Origin: Litchfieldia alkalitelluris
Lineage (GTDB): Bacteria > Bacillota > Bacilli > Bacillales > Salisediminibacteriaceae
Assembly (NCBI RefSeq): GCF_002153425.1
Contig: NZ_KZ119600.1
Location: forward strand, 4,197,100-4,261,099
Direction of reading: 5' to 3'
DNA length: 64,000 nucleotides
The position numbers and the translations under genes are program-made. Shown here piece by piece: positions 18,896-26,155 of this stretch. How positions within the stretch are numbered: the stretch's first letter is position 1; each line of letters opens with the position of its first letter. A model generated the notes under the pieces. That model searched no databases. It saw only the letters and a list, made by a program, of their open reading frames with translations, and was not told the origin of the DNA.

Positions 18896-19313
18896 TTTTG
18901 CCATCCTCCTTTGATTTCCCATTTAGTTGAGCAAGCACATCTTTCAGCTTCTGTGGTACCGGAAGTCCAATCCTTGATGCATTTTCGATAATGCTAATCC
19001 CTTCATTCGAGAGATAAAAAAAGATGACCGCTGTGCGAATAGCACTACCGTCACCAATAAGTCGGTTGTCAATAATATGAGCAACACCGACAAGGATAAA
19101 TATTAAAATCTTTTTAAAAATACCTCTAGCACCGATTTCACTAGAAAGTTCTCGGTTAATAATTGCAACCATAATCCCTGTGATGTAATCGACAATCACA
19201 AAGGTAATAAGAGCATATAAAAATCCGTCAAACCCACCAAGAAACCACCCTAACCATCCACCAACCGCTGCAATTCCGACCTGTGCATATATCCATAATT
19301 CCTTTACCGCCAT
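18879..19313 (-). CDS. Phage holin
   Basis: 144 residues with a hydrophobic N-terminal half: a segment at about 10-30 (VGIAAVGGWLGWFLGGF), another at 30-52, and one near 68-82 (ILIFILVGVAHII). Spacing, the motif DYITGIMVAI and the charged C-terminus fit the holin 4 (TcdE/Cph1-like) family. It should form membrane lesions that release the endolysin encoded immediately downstream. Two terminators just upstream (19353-19387 and 19453-19481) separate it from the ABC-3C cassette, so it needs its own promoter or read-through. Confidence 0.85.
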   Translation of the reverse strand: MAVKELWIYAQVGIAAVGGWLGWFLGGFDGFLYALITFVIVDYITGIMVAIINRELSSEIGARGIFKKILIFILVGVAHIIDNRLIGDGSAIRTAVIFFYLSNEGISIIENASRIGLPVPQKLKDVLAQLNGKSKEDGKNETKY

Positions 19314-19352
19314 GTTACCTCCCCACTTTCTATTTAGTTTGATGTATATAAA

Positions 19353-19387
19353 AAGACGCCTGTGACTATTTAGGTCATAAAGCGTCT
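19353..19387 (-). terminator. Hairpin terminator upstream of the holin
   Basis: Arms AGACGC (19354-19359) and GCGTCT (19382-19387) with T or A runs on both sides; on the minus strand the stem is followed by TTTTTATATAC. Confidence 0.6.
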
Positions 19388-19452
19388 GTATTTTTTACCA
19401 ATTGAATGTCAGAGTCCAAGGTGAAAAACTATCACATCTCTAAAAGGACATG

Positions 19453-19481
19453 AAAAAAGCCCACCATAATAAATGATGAGC
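19453..19481 (-). terminator. Terminator of the ABC-3C operon
   Basis: On the minus strand GCTCATC pairs with GGTGGGC over seven positions (19459-19481) and six T residues follow. It lies 17 bp after the ATPase stop. Confidence 0.75.
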
Positions 19482-19497
19482 AATTGAAATATTCATT

Positions 19498-21234
19498 TTA
19501 ATCTTCAATATTCACTTGAATCCCGAGCAATTTCTCAGAAGCATCGTTATCTGTTAACTCCAAGACTACATGCTTTTCAATGATATCCTTATATTGCTCT
19601 TCGTCGAGAATTTGTTTAATTTCGTTAAGCTGATTCTGATTAACAGAAGCTATATACTGTTTATCAGAATCGTTGAATGTGTCATTCAAAACCTTAATCA
19701 TCTCTGTTTTTTGACGTTCATCAATGCCATCGAATAAACGACTGTCGTGAAATAGAGAATTTATATTATGGTTTCGTCCCTTGAATAACAAAGTCAAGTC
19801 ATAACAGAATATTTTAACGTTATTGATACCATCCGAGTTATCTGATTCAATCTTCGCATCAATATCAAATCTTTGTAGGTTGTCTCCATCATTATTGTCA
19901 ATGGTCAAACCTGACGTACTGTCTGGATAAAAGCGTTTAGCCAAAGTACGAAAGAAATTTCTTTGTTCTGCAATTTCGGCATGCATTCGTTCAAGGTAAT
20001 CATCTGTTTGTTGAGATTGATCAAGCTGGTCCTTCTTAATTTCTCTGATTTTCTCCTTATACTCCGATTGTAGCTCTTGGTATTTCTGCAAATTTTCTCG
20101 TTTAGCTTTAAGATTGGACACTTCTTCACTAAGCGAAACAAAAACATCTAAAGCTTGGTGATCACCAAGATATTTCATTAAACGATCTAGTTCTACTTGC
20201 ATTTTCTTTACTTCTTTTGACTTTTCTTCAACCTCGGATTCAAAACGTGTTTTTTGTTCCAACAGCCTCCGTTTACGATTAGTGACTAGTTTCTCATAAA
20301 AGGACTCTAAATCAGTTAAAGTTTTCGATACTGATTCATTAAAATGAATATTAGCTTCTTCATACACCCTTTGTATATCATTAGTATTATCTTTATTCGG
20401 TTCAACACTCAAACTTCTCTCAATTGACTTAACATTATTTCCCAGTAAAATAATGTTATTATTGAGCTTGAATAGTCTTTCTTCCACCCGGTCAGCTTTT
20501 AATTGAACAGCATGATAATCCTCAGCTACTTTAAAGTTCTTTAAATTCGTCTCAAGCCGCTTAATTTTTTCATCTAGATCAGATATAGTCAGGGAAACAT
20601 CTTTCTGTCCAGTAAAAAAATCCTTTAGTAAGTCATCATTTCTAAAATTTGATTCTAACTTTTCAATCCGCTGTTTCTCTTTCCTTAATTCATACTTTTT
20701 ATTCGCTAAATTTATATCTAATCCTAAGAGAAAAGAGTTGTATAACATTTTTTGATAAGGGTTCCGATTAGCGCTTGCTTCATCAAAGTTCAAATAGCTT
20801 TCTTTACCTGGACGTATGAAGTATTTAAACAACGATCGAAAAGACAAAAAGGGTATTTTTTCAGGTATATTAAAACATACCTCTTCAACCTTTGAATTAA
20901 ATCGTTTTACGGGTAACTCTTCATTATTAAGTAATATCCTTCCTGGATTGGCTGTAGATCTAGTAGCTGTGTGATTCTTCCCTTTAATTTCAAATTCCAA
21001 TGTAAAAGACCAGTCAGTAAGTTCATTGCAAAACGATTTATATCTATCTTTATCAGCGCCTAAACAAAAATGAATAATACTGATTAACAATGACTTTCCG
21101 ACACCATTGTACGTCTTTCTTATATTTGTTACTGATTCATTTTTCTTTCTGGCTATAATGAAGTTTAATCCACTTTTGTTAAAGTAAACAGTTTTAAAAG
21201 TTGGTTGGTTCGCAGATACTTTTATGAGCCGCAT
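19498..21234 (-). CDS. ABC-3C system ATPase, DUF2326-type SMC-like
   Basis: 578 residues. A P-loop is seen in YNGVGKSLL (about residues 42-50), with MRLIKVSANQPTFKTV at the start, as in ABC/SMC-like ATPases. The middle, about 165-390, is long coiled coil rich in Glu, Lys and Leu. The C-terminal part contains DNNDGDNLQRFDIDA and the motif FCYDLTLLFKGRNHNINSL, followed by HDSRLFDGID, which is typical of DUF2326. This is the ATPase of ABC three-component systems, which are predicted conflict (defence) systems. It is the third gene of the cassette, overlaps the MC6 gene by 13 bp and has GGGGGAGG upstream. It probably senses a structure or ligand and licenses the effector; this is inference. Confidence 0.82.
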   Translation of the reverse strand: MRLIKVSANQPTFKTVYFNKSGLNFIIARKKNESVTNIRKTYNGVGKSLLISIIHFCLGADKDRYKSFCNELTDWSFTLEFEIKGKNHTATRSTANPGRILLNNEELPVKRFNSKVEEVCFNIPEKIPFLSFRSLFKYFIRPGKESYLNFDEASANRNPYQKMLYNSFLLGLDINLANKKYELRKEKQRIEKLESNFRNDDLLKDFFTGQKDVSLTISDLDEKIKRLETNLKNFKVAEDYHAVQLKADRVEERLFKLNNNIILLGNNVKSIERSLSVEPNKDNTNDIQRVYEEANIHFNESVSKTLTDLESFYEKLVTNRKRRLLEQKTRFESEVEEKSKEVKKMQVELDRLMKYLGDHQALDVFVSLSEEVSNLKAKRENLQKYQELQSEYKEKIREIKKDQLDQSQQTDDYLERMHAEIAEQRNFFRTLAKRFYPDSTSGLTIDNNDGDNLQRFDIDAKIESDNSDGINNVKIFCYDLTLLFKGRNHNINSLFHDSRLFDGIDERQKTEMIKVLNDTFNDSDKQYIASVNQNQLNEIKQILDEEQYKDIIEKHVVLELTDNDASEKLLGIQVNIED

Positions 21235-21467
21235 TTCATTATACCTCCCCCACTTTCCTCAATAGCACCAAGGGAGTGTAAAAATACAAGTGTAAGTAAC
21301 AAGTTATCGAAACTATGCTTTGCATCAAAACGATAATCGGATAAATCCTTTTGATATTCGTTCCAGAGATCATCTACTGATTTTTTAGTATCTAGCTTCT
21401 TCAATATATATCCGCCGAATCCAAGTAATGACTCTGAAAAATGGGTGTGTTTTGTTGGCATAATCAT
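21222..21467 (-). CDS. ABC-3C middle component, MC6 type
   Basis: 81 residues. The N-terminal pattern MPTKHTHFSESLLGFGGYIL and the helical remainder (TKKSVDDLWNEY...LLLTLVFLHSLGAIEE) match the small middle component 6 of ABC-3C systems as I know it. The start overlaps the stop of the upstream gene by four bases (ATGA), and its 3' end overlaps the ATPase gene. It is thought to bridge the ATPase and effector. Confidence 0.78.
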   Translation of the reverse strand: MIMPTKHTHFSESLLGFGGYILKKLDTKKSVDDLWNEYQKDLSDYRFDAKHSFDNLLLTLVFLHSLGAIEESGGGIMKCGS

Positions 21468-22375
21468 CTTTCTTCCTCCTCCCTTGGTTCTTCAAATATA
21501 TCGCAGGTCTCAAAATATTTTGCCATTATAATAATCACGATATTTTGATAAGGTTGAGTTTGTTTGGGACTGAGCTGTTCTACCATGGCCATAAATAATT
21601 GATCGCCACTTTTGTTTATCTTTTCCTGTTGATAAACTTCATTCAACTTATCTCTCAATTCATCTGCAACAAAGTAACTGTTGTTTGCTAAATATGCTTC
21701 TAAGTTATCGAGTTGTAGACAAGCTGTATCCAGATACCTTGCTACTGTATCAGATAAATTATTGAATTGAATTTTTTTGTCCCAATCAGGTAACACTATT
21801 TTTCCATCTTCATTGGAATGTATCGGCAATTCCATAATATGCGAAATTACCTGATTTAATATAGAGTAATCAATATTTTTAATACTACTTGGATCTGGTG
21901 GCATACCTACAATATTAAATATTTGATCATCTTCCAATTCAAACAATATATTTTCCAGATCCTTGGCGATAAGAATTGCTGCATCTTCTAAACCATGCTC
22001 TACTTTTATTTTTTCCATTTCTTGATCTATATCAGGATGTACCCCATCATATTTATCATTTATTACAAAATAAAACCTATTCACCGGGGACCACTGTTTC
22101 ATTAAGCCATTAAAATCTGTATGAAGCTTTTTTACCGCACTTGGATAAGATTTTTTTATATCTTCCGGAGCAAAAACTTGATAGTATGTTCCAGTCTGTT
22201 TTATATATCCATCATTTTTTCTGTCTCCAATATTCCCCCAAGGTTTAATAGGTTTGAAATCTTTTTCTGCATAATTCATCACAGATGTAAATAGATCTTC
22301 AAATGATTGAGCATCACTTTTGTGTATTCTATTTTGAAATATTATTCTTAACATGGTCTTTTCTTGTGAGTTCAT
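21464..22375 (-). CDS. ABC-3C effector with nuclease-like N-terminus
   Basis: 303 residues. Residues 45-72 read WGNIGDRKNDGY followed by TYYQVFAPED, which fits a restriction-endonuclease-like core with the lysine replaced, seen in ABC-3C effector proteins. The remaining helical part, about 175-300, corresponds to the ABC-3C C-terminal domain, with blocks near YSILNQVISHIMELP and FYQQEK-like helices. It is the first gene of the cassette, has GGGAG upstream and is coupled to the MC6 gene. A TATAAT box is at 22438-22443. Nuclease activity is inference from the motif and would need testing. Confidence 0.7.
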   Translation of the reverse strand: MNSQEKTMLRIIFQNRIHKSDAQSFEDLFTSVMNYAEKDFKPIKPWGNIGDRKNDGYIKQTGTYYQVFAPEDIKKSYPSAVKKLHTDFNGLMKQWSPVNRFYFVINDKYDGVHPDIDQEMEKIKVEHGLEDAAILIAKDLENILFELEDDQIFNIVGMPPDPSSIKNIDYSILNQVISHIMELPIHSNEDGKIVLPDWDKKIQFNNLSDTVARYLDTACLQLDNLEAYLANNSYFVADELRDKLNEVYQQEKINKSGDQLFMAMVEQLSPKQTQPYQNIVIIIMAKYFETCDIFEEPREEEER

Positions 22376-22727
22376 GCAAATACTCCCTTATCATTAAACA
22401 TTCAGCGAGGCCGATTTATTTACGGTTTAAATTCTTAATTATAACTGAAATTTTAACATATTTTTGGTAATTATAATTAACTAAATGTATTCTTTCAGTT
22501 GCTTGCCAATAAACCAGCATCTTACTCTCGCTAGAATAGTCAGGTTATTATACTGCTTTCCCAGTCTAATGACATGTTAACCTACTACATGCCAGTGGCT
22601 GGCACCCTTAACCCAGATAAAGTGTCAAGTTTTTATGGTGCTAAACCACCATTACTTCAACTTCATTTTACCATAGTTGAACTGTTGACTTGTACATTGA
22701 AAGGGACACATTACTGGCTAATTTTTA
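22376..22727. other. Spacer upstream of the ABC-3C cassette
   Basis: It contains a TATAAT box on the minus strand (22438-22443) that may drive the cassette, an AT-rich palindrome TAATTATAATTA near 22475, and the dyad TGCCAGTGGCTGGCA near 22590. No coding frame is convincing. The dyad could be a remnant of a small mobile repeat. Confidence 0.4.
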
Positions 22728-23783
22728 TTAATACGGAGCATAATACACAAACCCACTCGCCTTCACATAAAACCCATCTCCCGGTACATAAATAGCTCCA
22801 CCAAAGGTATCATAGGTTGTTGTTGTAAAGCCTGGTTGCTCTACTCCTTCCCATGTCAGGCCATCGCCAGAAACATAAAGTGTGCTTTCATTAAAAAGAG
22901 CAAACTTCCCCCAAGCTTCCATCCAGATGATATTTTGTGGATTAGCGATACGGTTGTCAGCAAGATCGCCAACATGAGAAAGGTTCGTTTCCGTTAGCTG
23001 AGTGGCACTATCATTTAACACACAAAGATTTACATGATAGGTGTTGTTCACATATCGCCATCTCATCACAAACAGTTTTCCATTAACAGAACGAATAAAC
23101 ATGTACCGACTATCATTTGCATCTTCAGGTATAGTCGTATTCCAAAGTCCAGGACTAGATGAACTTGCTGCTGCAATCGATCGGTCACCACCAACCACAC
23201 CAACAAATTGCCCTTTATGGGTAGTCAGATATCTAAAGATTGGAACACCACCACCGCTTGCTAATGGCCATTCAGTTCTTTCTGTCAGGGAATCAAAACT
23301 ATAATAAATAGGGGTTTGATTGTACCACCAACTGACAATTCCACTTCCCCTATCCATATCATAGGCACCAGTTGTCATCGCATTTTGTGCTCCAACACAG
23401 TATCCAGCATTATGCCAGGTGATGCCGTCAAAAGAAGCGATGATGTTTGCAAACCCTGTGATTTTTGCTATAAATACACCACCGCCAGCATAAAGAATTT
23501 CCGGCTCCCCATGTGCCCACCAAGATACATCTACCACTGTCCATTGACCCGTGGTCTTGTTGTAATAGGACATATATGGTGTTTTCGCATAATACACAGC
23601 TATTTGTACATTCCCATTATCATAGACATTGATTTGTCTCTCACTTCCATATTGGCTGTAGCCAAAGTCGTAATAATATTTTCTTTGCCAGTTCAAGGTA
23701 GGGATAGGAAGAATAAGTTCACCTCTGCCACCAAAAGCTGTCCAGATCGCTAATGTGTTATTGAAATTTCGATCATAACTCAC
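22728..23783 (-). CDS. Putative tail receptor-binding protein, beta-propeller-like
   Basis: 351 residues, starting at a GTG preceded by GGAGGG. It is rich in Tyr, Trp, Gly and Asn and has repeated short strands with BNR-like units such as SFDGITWHNAG and SGDGLTWEGVEQ, which suggest a beta-propeller. There is no signal peptide. It follows the tail genes and precedes the lysis genes, the usual place for a host-recognition protein. A sialidase-like fold without catalytic evidence is the other reading. I do not recognise a close family. Confidence 0.5.
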   Translation of the reverse strand: MSYDRNFNNTLAIWTAFGGRGELILPIPTLNWQRKYYYDFGYSQYGSERQINVYDNGNVQIAVYYAKTPYMSYYNKTTGQWTVVDVSWWAHGEPEILYAGGGVFIAKITGFANIIASFDGITWHNAGYCVGAQNAMTTGAYDMDRGSGIVSWWYNQTPIYYSFDSLTERTEWPLASGGGVPIFRYLTTHKGQFVGVVGGDRSIAAASSSSPGLWNTTIPEDANDSRYMFIRSVNGKLFVMRWRYVNNTYHVNLCVLNDSATQLTETNLSHVGDLADNRIANPQNIIWMEAWGKFALFNESTLYVSGDGLTWEGVEQPGFTTTTYDTFGGAIYVPGDGFYVKASGFVYYAPY

Positions 23784-23807
23784 AAACTATCCCTCCGTTT
23801 CGGCATG

Positions 23808-23841
23808 AAAATAGCCCACCACCCGGTAATAGTGATGAGCT
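23808..23841 (-). terminator. Terminator of the AbiEi-like cassette
   Basis: On the minus strand AGCTCATC pairs with GGTGGGCT over eight positions, followed by ATTTTC. It overlaps the stop of the 141-residue gene. Confidence 0.6.
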
Positions 23842-24265
23842 ACGTTCTAATTGGTACTGCAAATTCATATGAGTCAGTGGCTAATCTTCCACCTGTCACA
23901 CGTAATAAATCCATATCTGTGTAGTCTGAAGTTAGATGGTTAGCTTTTAAAATCCCTTTAAAATCTGGTCTCCTTTTATCCGGTAATCGACGTGCAAAGG
24001 GTCCAAAAAGCCGGTCAGAAACATAAGTCTTTTCTATATCTCGAAATGATAAATGTGGCTTATACCCATTTTGCATTGCTTCAGTTAAAGTTTGTCTCTT
24101 CCCACTTAACTCATAAGAAAATGTATACGTGCCATCTTGATGAAGAATTAAGTTACCAACGTAGTAACATTGTTCAGTTTCTTCGTTCTGCCAAATCAAC
24201 CACAATACATCTGGGGCATTTTTCATTCGAACACTTCCTTTTTTCTTAGAGATAATCCACTTCAT
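23840..24265 (-). CDS. Small HipA-N/HIRAN-associated-like protein beside AbiEi
   Basis: Up to 141 residues; an internal ATG at 24226 also has a ribosome site. The core reads YYVGNLILHQDGTYTFSYE, then SFRDIEKTYVSDRLF, FARRLPDKRRPDF and LLRVTGGRLATDSYEF. This pattern recalls the N-terminal unit of HipA/HipS-like proteins and of Firmicutes proteins in which it precedes a HIRAN domain. Here that second domain is absent. It lies 14 bp after an AbiEi-like gene, with a shared promoter upstream and a terminator at its stop, so the two form a small phage accessory operon. The function is unknown; a toxin, antitoxin or defence partner is inference. Confidence 0.45.
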   Translation of the reverse strand: MKWIISKKKGSVRMKNAPDVLWLIWQNEETEQCYYVGNLILHQDGTYTFSYELSGKRQTLTEAMQNGYKPHLSFRDIEKTYVSDRLFGPFARRLPDKRRPDFKGILKANHLTSDYTDMDLLRVTGGRLATDSYEFAVPIRT

Positions 24266-24279
24266 CGCTAAACTTCCCT

Positions 24280-24873
24280 TTATAAAAACATCTCCATATA
24301 ATTTCTTACTATTTTTTGAACCCCTAATTCTTTTGCATATCTTAAGAGTTGCGGAATATTCTTTTCACTACTCCTGGAATACCTTCTAATTGCTTCGTTT
24401 AAAACAGCAACATCCATATTATGTCGGTTACGGGCAATGTCACAAATCGTTCTTTCCTTATTGTAAGTTTTGATTTTTCTTCCAAATATCGTTTCTGCCT
24501 CTGTTACCCCCATTAAATAATGGGATCTTTTCACAGTATAAACCTGAATGCCTGACTTTCTTAGATTAGTCCCGTTATAGCCGTATGGTACTGTAACTGA
24601 CCACTCAAGAGGTATCCTGTCGGTTAAATCATACAGATTTAATGCTGTTTCATGAGAAAAAATTACTCTTTGCCTCTTTACTTGAAGGATATACATTTCA
24701 TCTTCCAATGCATCCGATGTAACGTATGTACCGTTTGCAACTCTCTCAAGCTTTCCCTCTCGCATTAATAACGTTAAATAATGTCGTGGGATCCCTTTCC
24801 TTTCAACTTCCTTTGTAAAAATAAGTCCTTGATTTTCAGCAATTAAATCCTCTAACTGTTCTCGATATCCCAT
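24280..24873 (-). CDS. AbiEi-family antitoxin/transcriptional regulator
   Basis: 197 residues. The N-terminal 55 residues form a winged helix (LIAENQGLIFTKEVERKGIP...LMREGKLERVANGTYV), the classic start of AbiEi-type antitoxins. The following AbiEi C-terminal part includes FSHETALNLYDLTDRIP, the SVTVP strand and the TYNKERTICDIAR motif. AbiEi normally represses the abiE operon and antagonises the nucleotidyltransferase toxin AbiEii. No AbiEii gene is nearby; the next gene is the 141-residue protein. A good promoter lies upstream, with a palindrome over the -35, as expected for autoregulation. Confidence 0.8.
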   Translation of the reverse strand: MGYREQLEDLIAENQGLIFTKEVERKGIPRHYLTLLMREGKLERVANGTYVTSDALEDEMYILQVKRQRVIFSHETALNLYDLTDRIPLEWSVTVPYGYNGTNLRKSGIQVYTVKRSHYLMGVTEAETIFGRKIKTYNKERTICDIARNRHNMDVAVLNEAIRRYSRSSEKNIPQLLRYAKELGVQKIVRNYMEMFL

Positions 24874-24905
24874 TAAACCAACCTCATTTTTGCTTTTATG
24901 CTTTA

Positions 24906-24933
24906 ATTATAAATAATTTGAGCATATATGCAA
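24906..24933 (-). promoter_or_regulatory. Promoter and operator of the AbiEi-like cassette
   Basis: On the minus strand TTGCAT (24928-24933) and TATAAT (24906-24911) are separated by 16 bp. The palindrome GCATATATGC (24922-24931) covers the -35, a natural operator for the AbiEi-like repressor. Confidence 0.7.
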
Positions 24934-24935
24934 AA

Positions 24936-24957
24936 AAACATGAGGACCGTAACTCAT
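24936..24957 (-). terminator. Terminator after the tail-associated protein
   Basis: ATGAG and CTCAT arms with an eight-base loop are followed on the minus strand by GTTTTTTT. It ends the tail operon just before the accessory cassette. Confidence 0.6.
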
Positions 24958-24960
24958 ACT

Positions 24961-26118
24961 CTATCCCTCCAACACCTTATCAATCCCAGTAATCCGACCA
25001 CTGCTATCGGTCGTATAATCATAATTCGCTGTAGTCCCATCTACATAAGTAATCTCAAACCTCGAAGCATCTACCAACAAAGAAGACACTTCTTTTAATA
25101 GCAATTCCGAAAAAATATCTTCAAGCGTAATCGATGTTATTCTTCCATTACTGTCCGCAGTGTAACTGTATTGAGCATGGTACTGATGGGTGTCCCCTTT
25201 TTCTACTTCATAAGTGACATTAATAGAACTAGCATCGACAGTCAGGTTTTTCACAATCGTGTAGGAAATGCCTAGTTGATTCACTTGGTGTTGAAGACCA
25301 TCGACGGAACTTCCAACCTGTGTGATTGACGATTCCACTGTATTCATGGAGCTTTCAATTCGATAAAACGTATCAGAGATGCTAGGCCTGTACCTTCCCA
25401 CTTCTACCCGAATGTTGTATCGATAGAAAGGGTTATACTCCAATGAAATAATCCTCGTTTTCACATTGATACCTAGCGGCTTAAAAACGATATGAACATT
25501 GTCGCCAACGGATAGGTTCAAGAGCTTAAAGAAGGAAATATCATAAGAAGAGGCATTTTCCCTCGAGTCATATGACACCGATACATTGGTCACGTTTTTG
25601 GAATCCATAACTGCTTTATGTTCCATGCTCCCTCGATGACTACGAATGTTTATTTGATAACCATCGTACTCGAGCTCTCCACCTAAAAGGCCGATGAACT
25701 GCATCAGAGCTGCTCGCCTTCTAACGAGCTGATTAATTTTTATATTAATAGTGTCTGTAAATTCAACAATCCCTACGGAAAAAGGAGTACCAGCTAGTAG
25801 TAATTCAAGTCCTTCTGCTGGATCTCCGGAAAAATCAAAGTCGTCGATTCTATACCAATCATTATTTAAGGTGTAAGATACATGTTCACAAGTCACCGAA
25901 CAAATTGGCAGGCTGCCCTGAATTGACTTGTTAATCTGGACAATTTCAAAGAATTGCTCATTTATCTTGGCCAGCTGTTTCGTCTTTAAAGCAAGGGCAG
26001 ATTTCGCCAGTACCGTAAATGATAGGGTGAACTCTCCTTCTAGCGTTTCTCGAATATTAGCGGTCATAACCTTTTTCACAGTTTGGATCAGGGTGTTCCC
26101 TGCATAAACTTCAATCAT
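24961..26118 (-). CDS. Phage tail protein, Tal/prophage endopeptidase N-terminal type
   Basis: 385 residues. It begins MIEVYAGNTLIQTVKKVMTA and continues with features of the Tal (gp29-like, Prophage_tail) baseplate hub: a beta-rich first third, VTCEHVSYTLN near residue 75, and SYDSRENASSYDISF in the middle. A short coiled segment (ESSMNTVESSITQVGSSV) precedes two related C-terminal repeats of about 45 residues, each with a YTADSNGRIT- or YTTDSSGRIT-type motif. It is short compared with most Tal proteins and shows no lysin domain. It follows the tape measure by 37 bp with no separate Dit gene between them. Confidence 0.75.
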   Translation of the reverse strand: MIEVYAGNTLIQTVKKVMTANIRETLEGEFTLSFTVLAKSALALKTKQLAKINEQFFEIVQINKSIQGSLPICSVTCEHVSYTLNNDWYRIDDFDFSGDPAEGLELLLAGTPFSVGIVEFTDTINIKINQLVRRRAALMQFIGLLGGELEYDGYQINIRSHRGSMEHKAVMDSKNVTNVSVSYDSRENASSYDISFFKLLNLSVGDNVHIVFKPLGINVKTRIISLEYNPFYRYNIRVEVGRYRPSISDTFYRIESSMNTVESSITQVGSSVDGLQHQVNQLGISYTIVKNLTVDASSINVTYEVEKGDTHQYHAQYSYTADSNGRITSITLEDIFSELLLKEVSSLLVDASRFEITYVDGTTANYDYTTDSSGRITGIDKVLEG

Positions 26119-26155
26119 GGCTTACCTGCCCTCCTTTCTGCCAAGTGTGGTTCAC

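Noticed and set aside
22574-22795. Plus-strand frame of 73 residues
   Set aside because: It has no ribosome site, runs into the opposite-strand tail gene and shows no domain; probably spurious.
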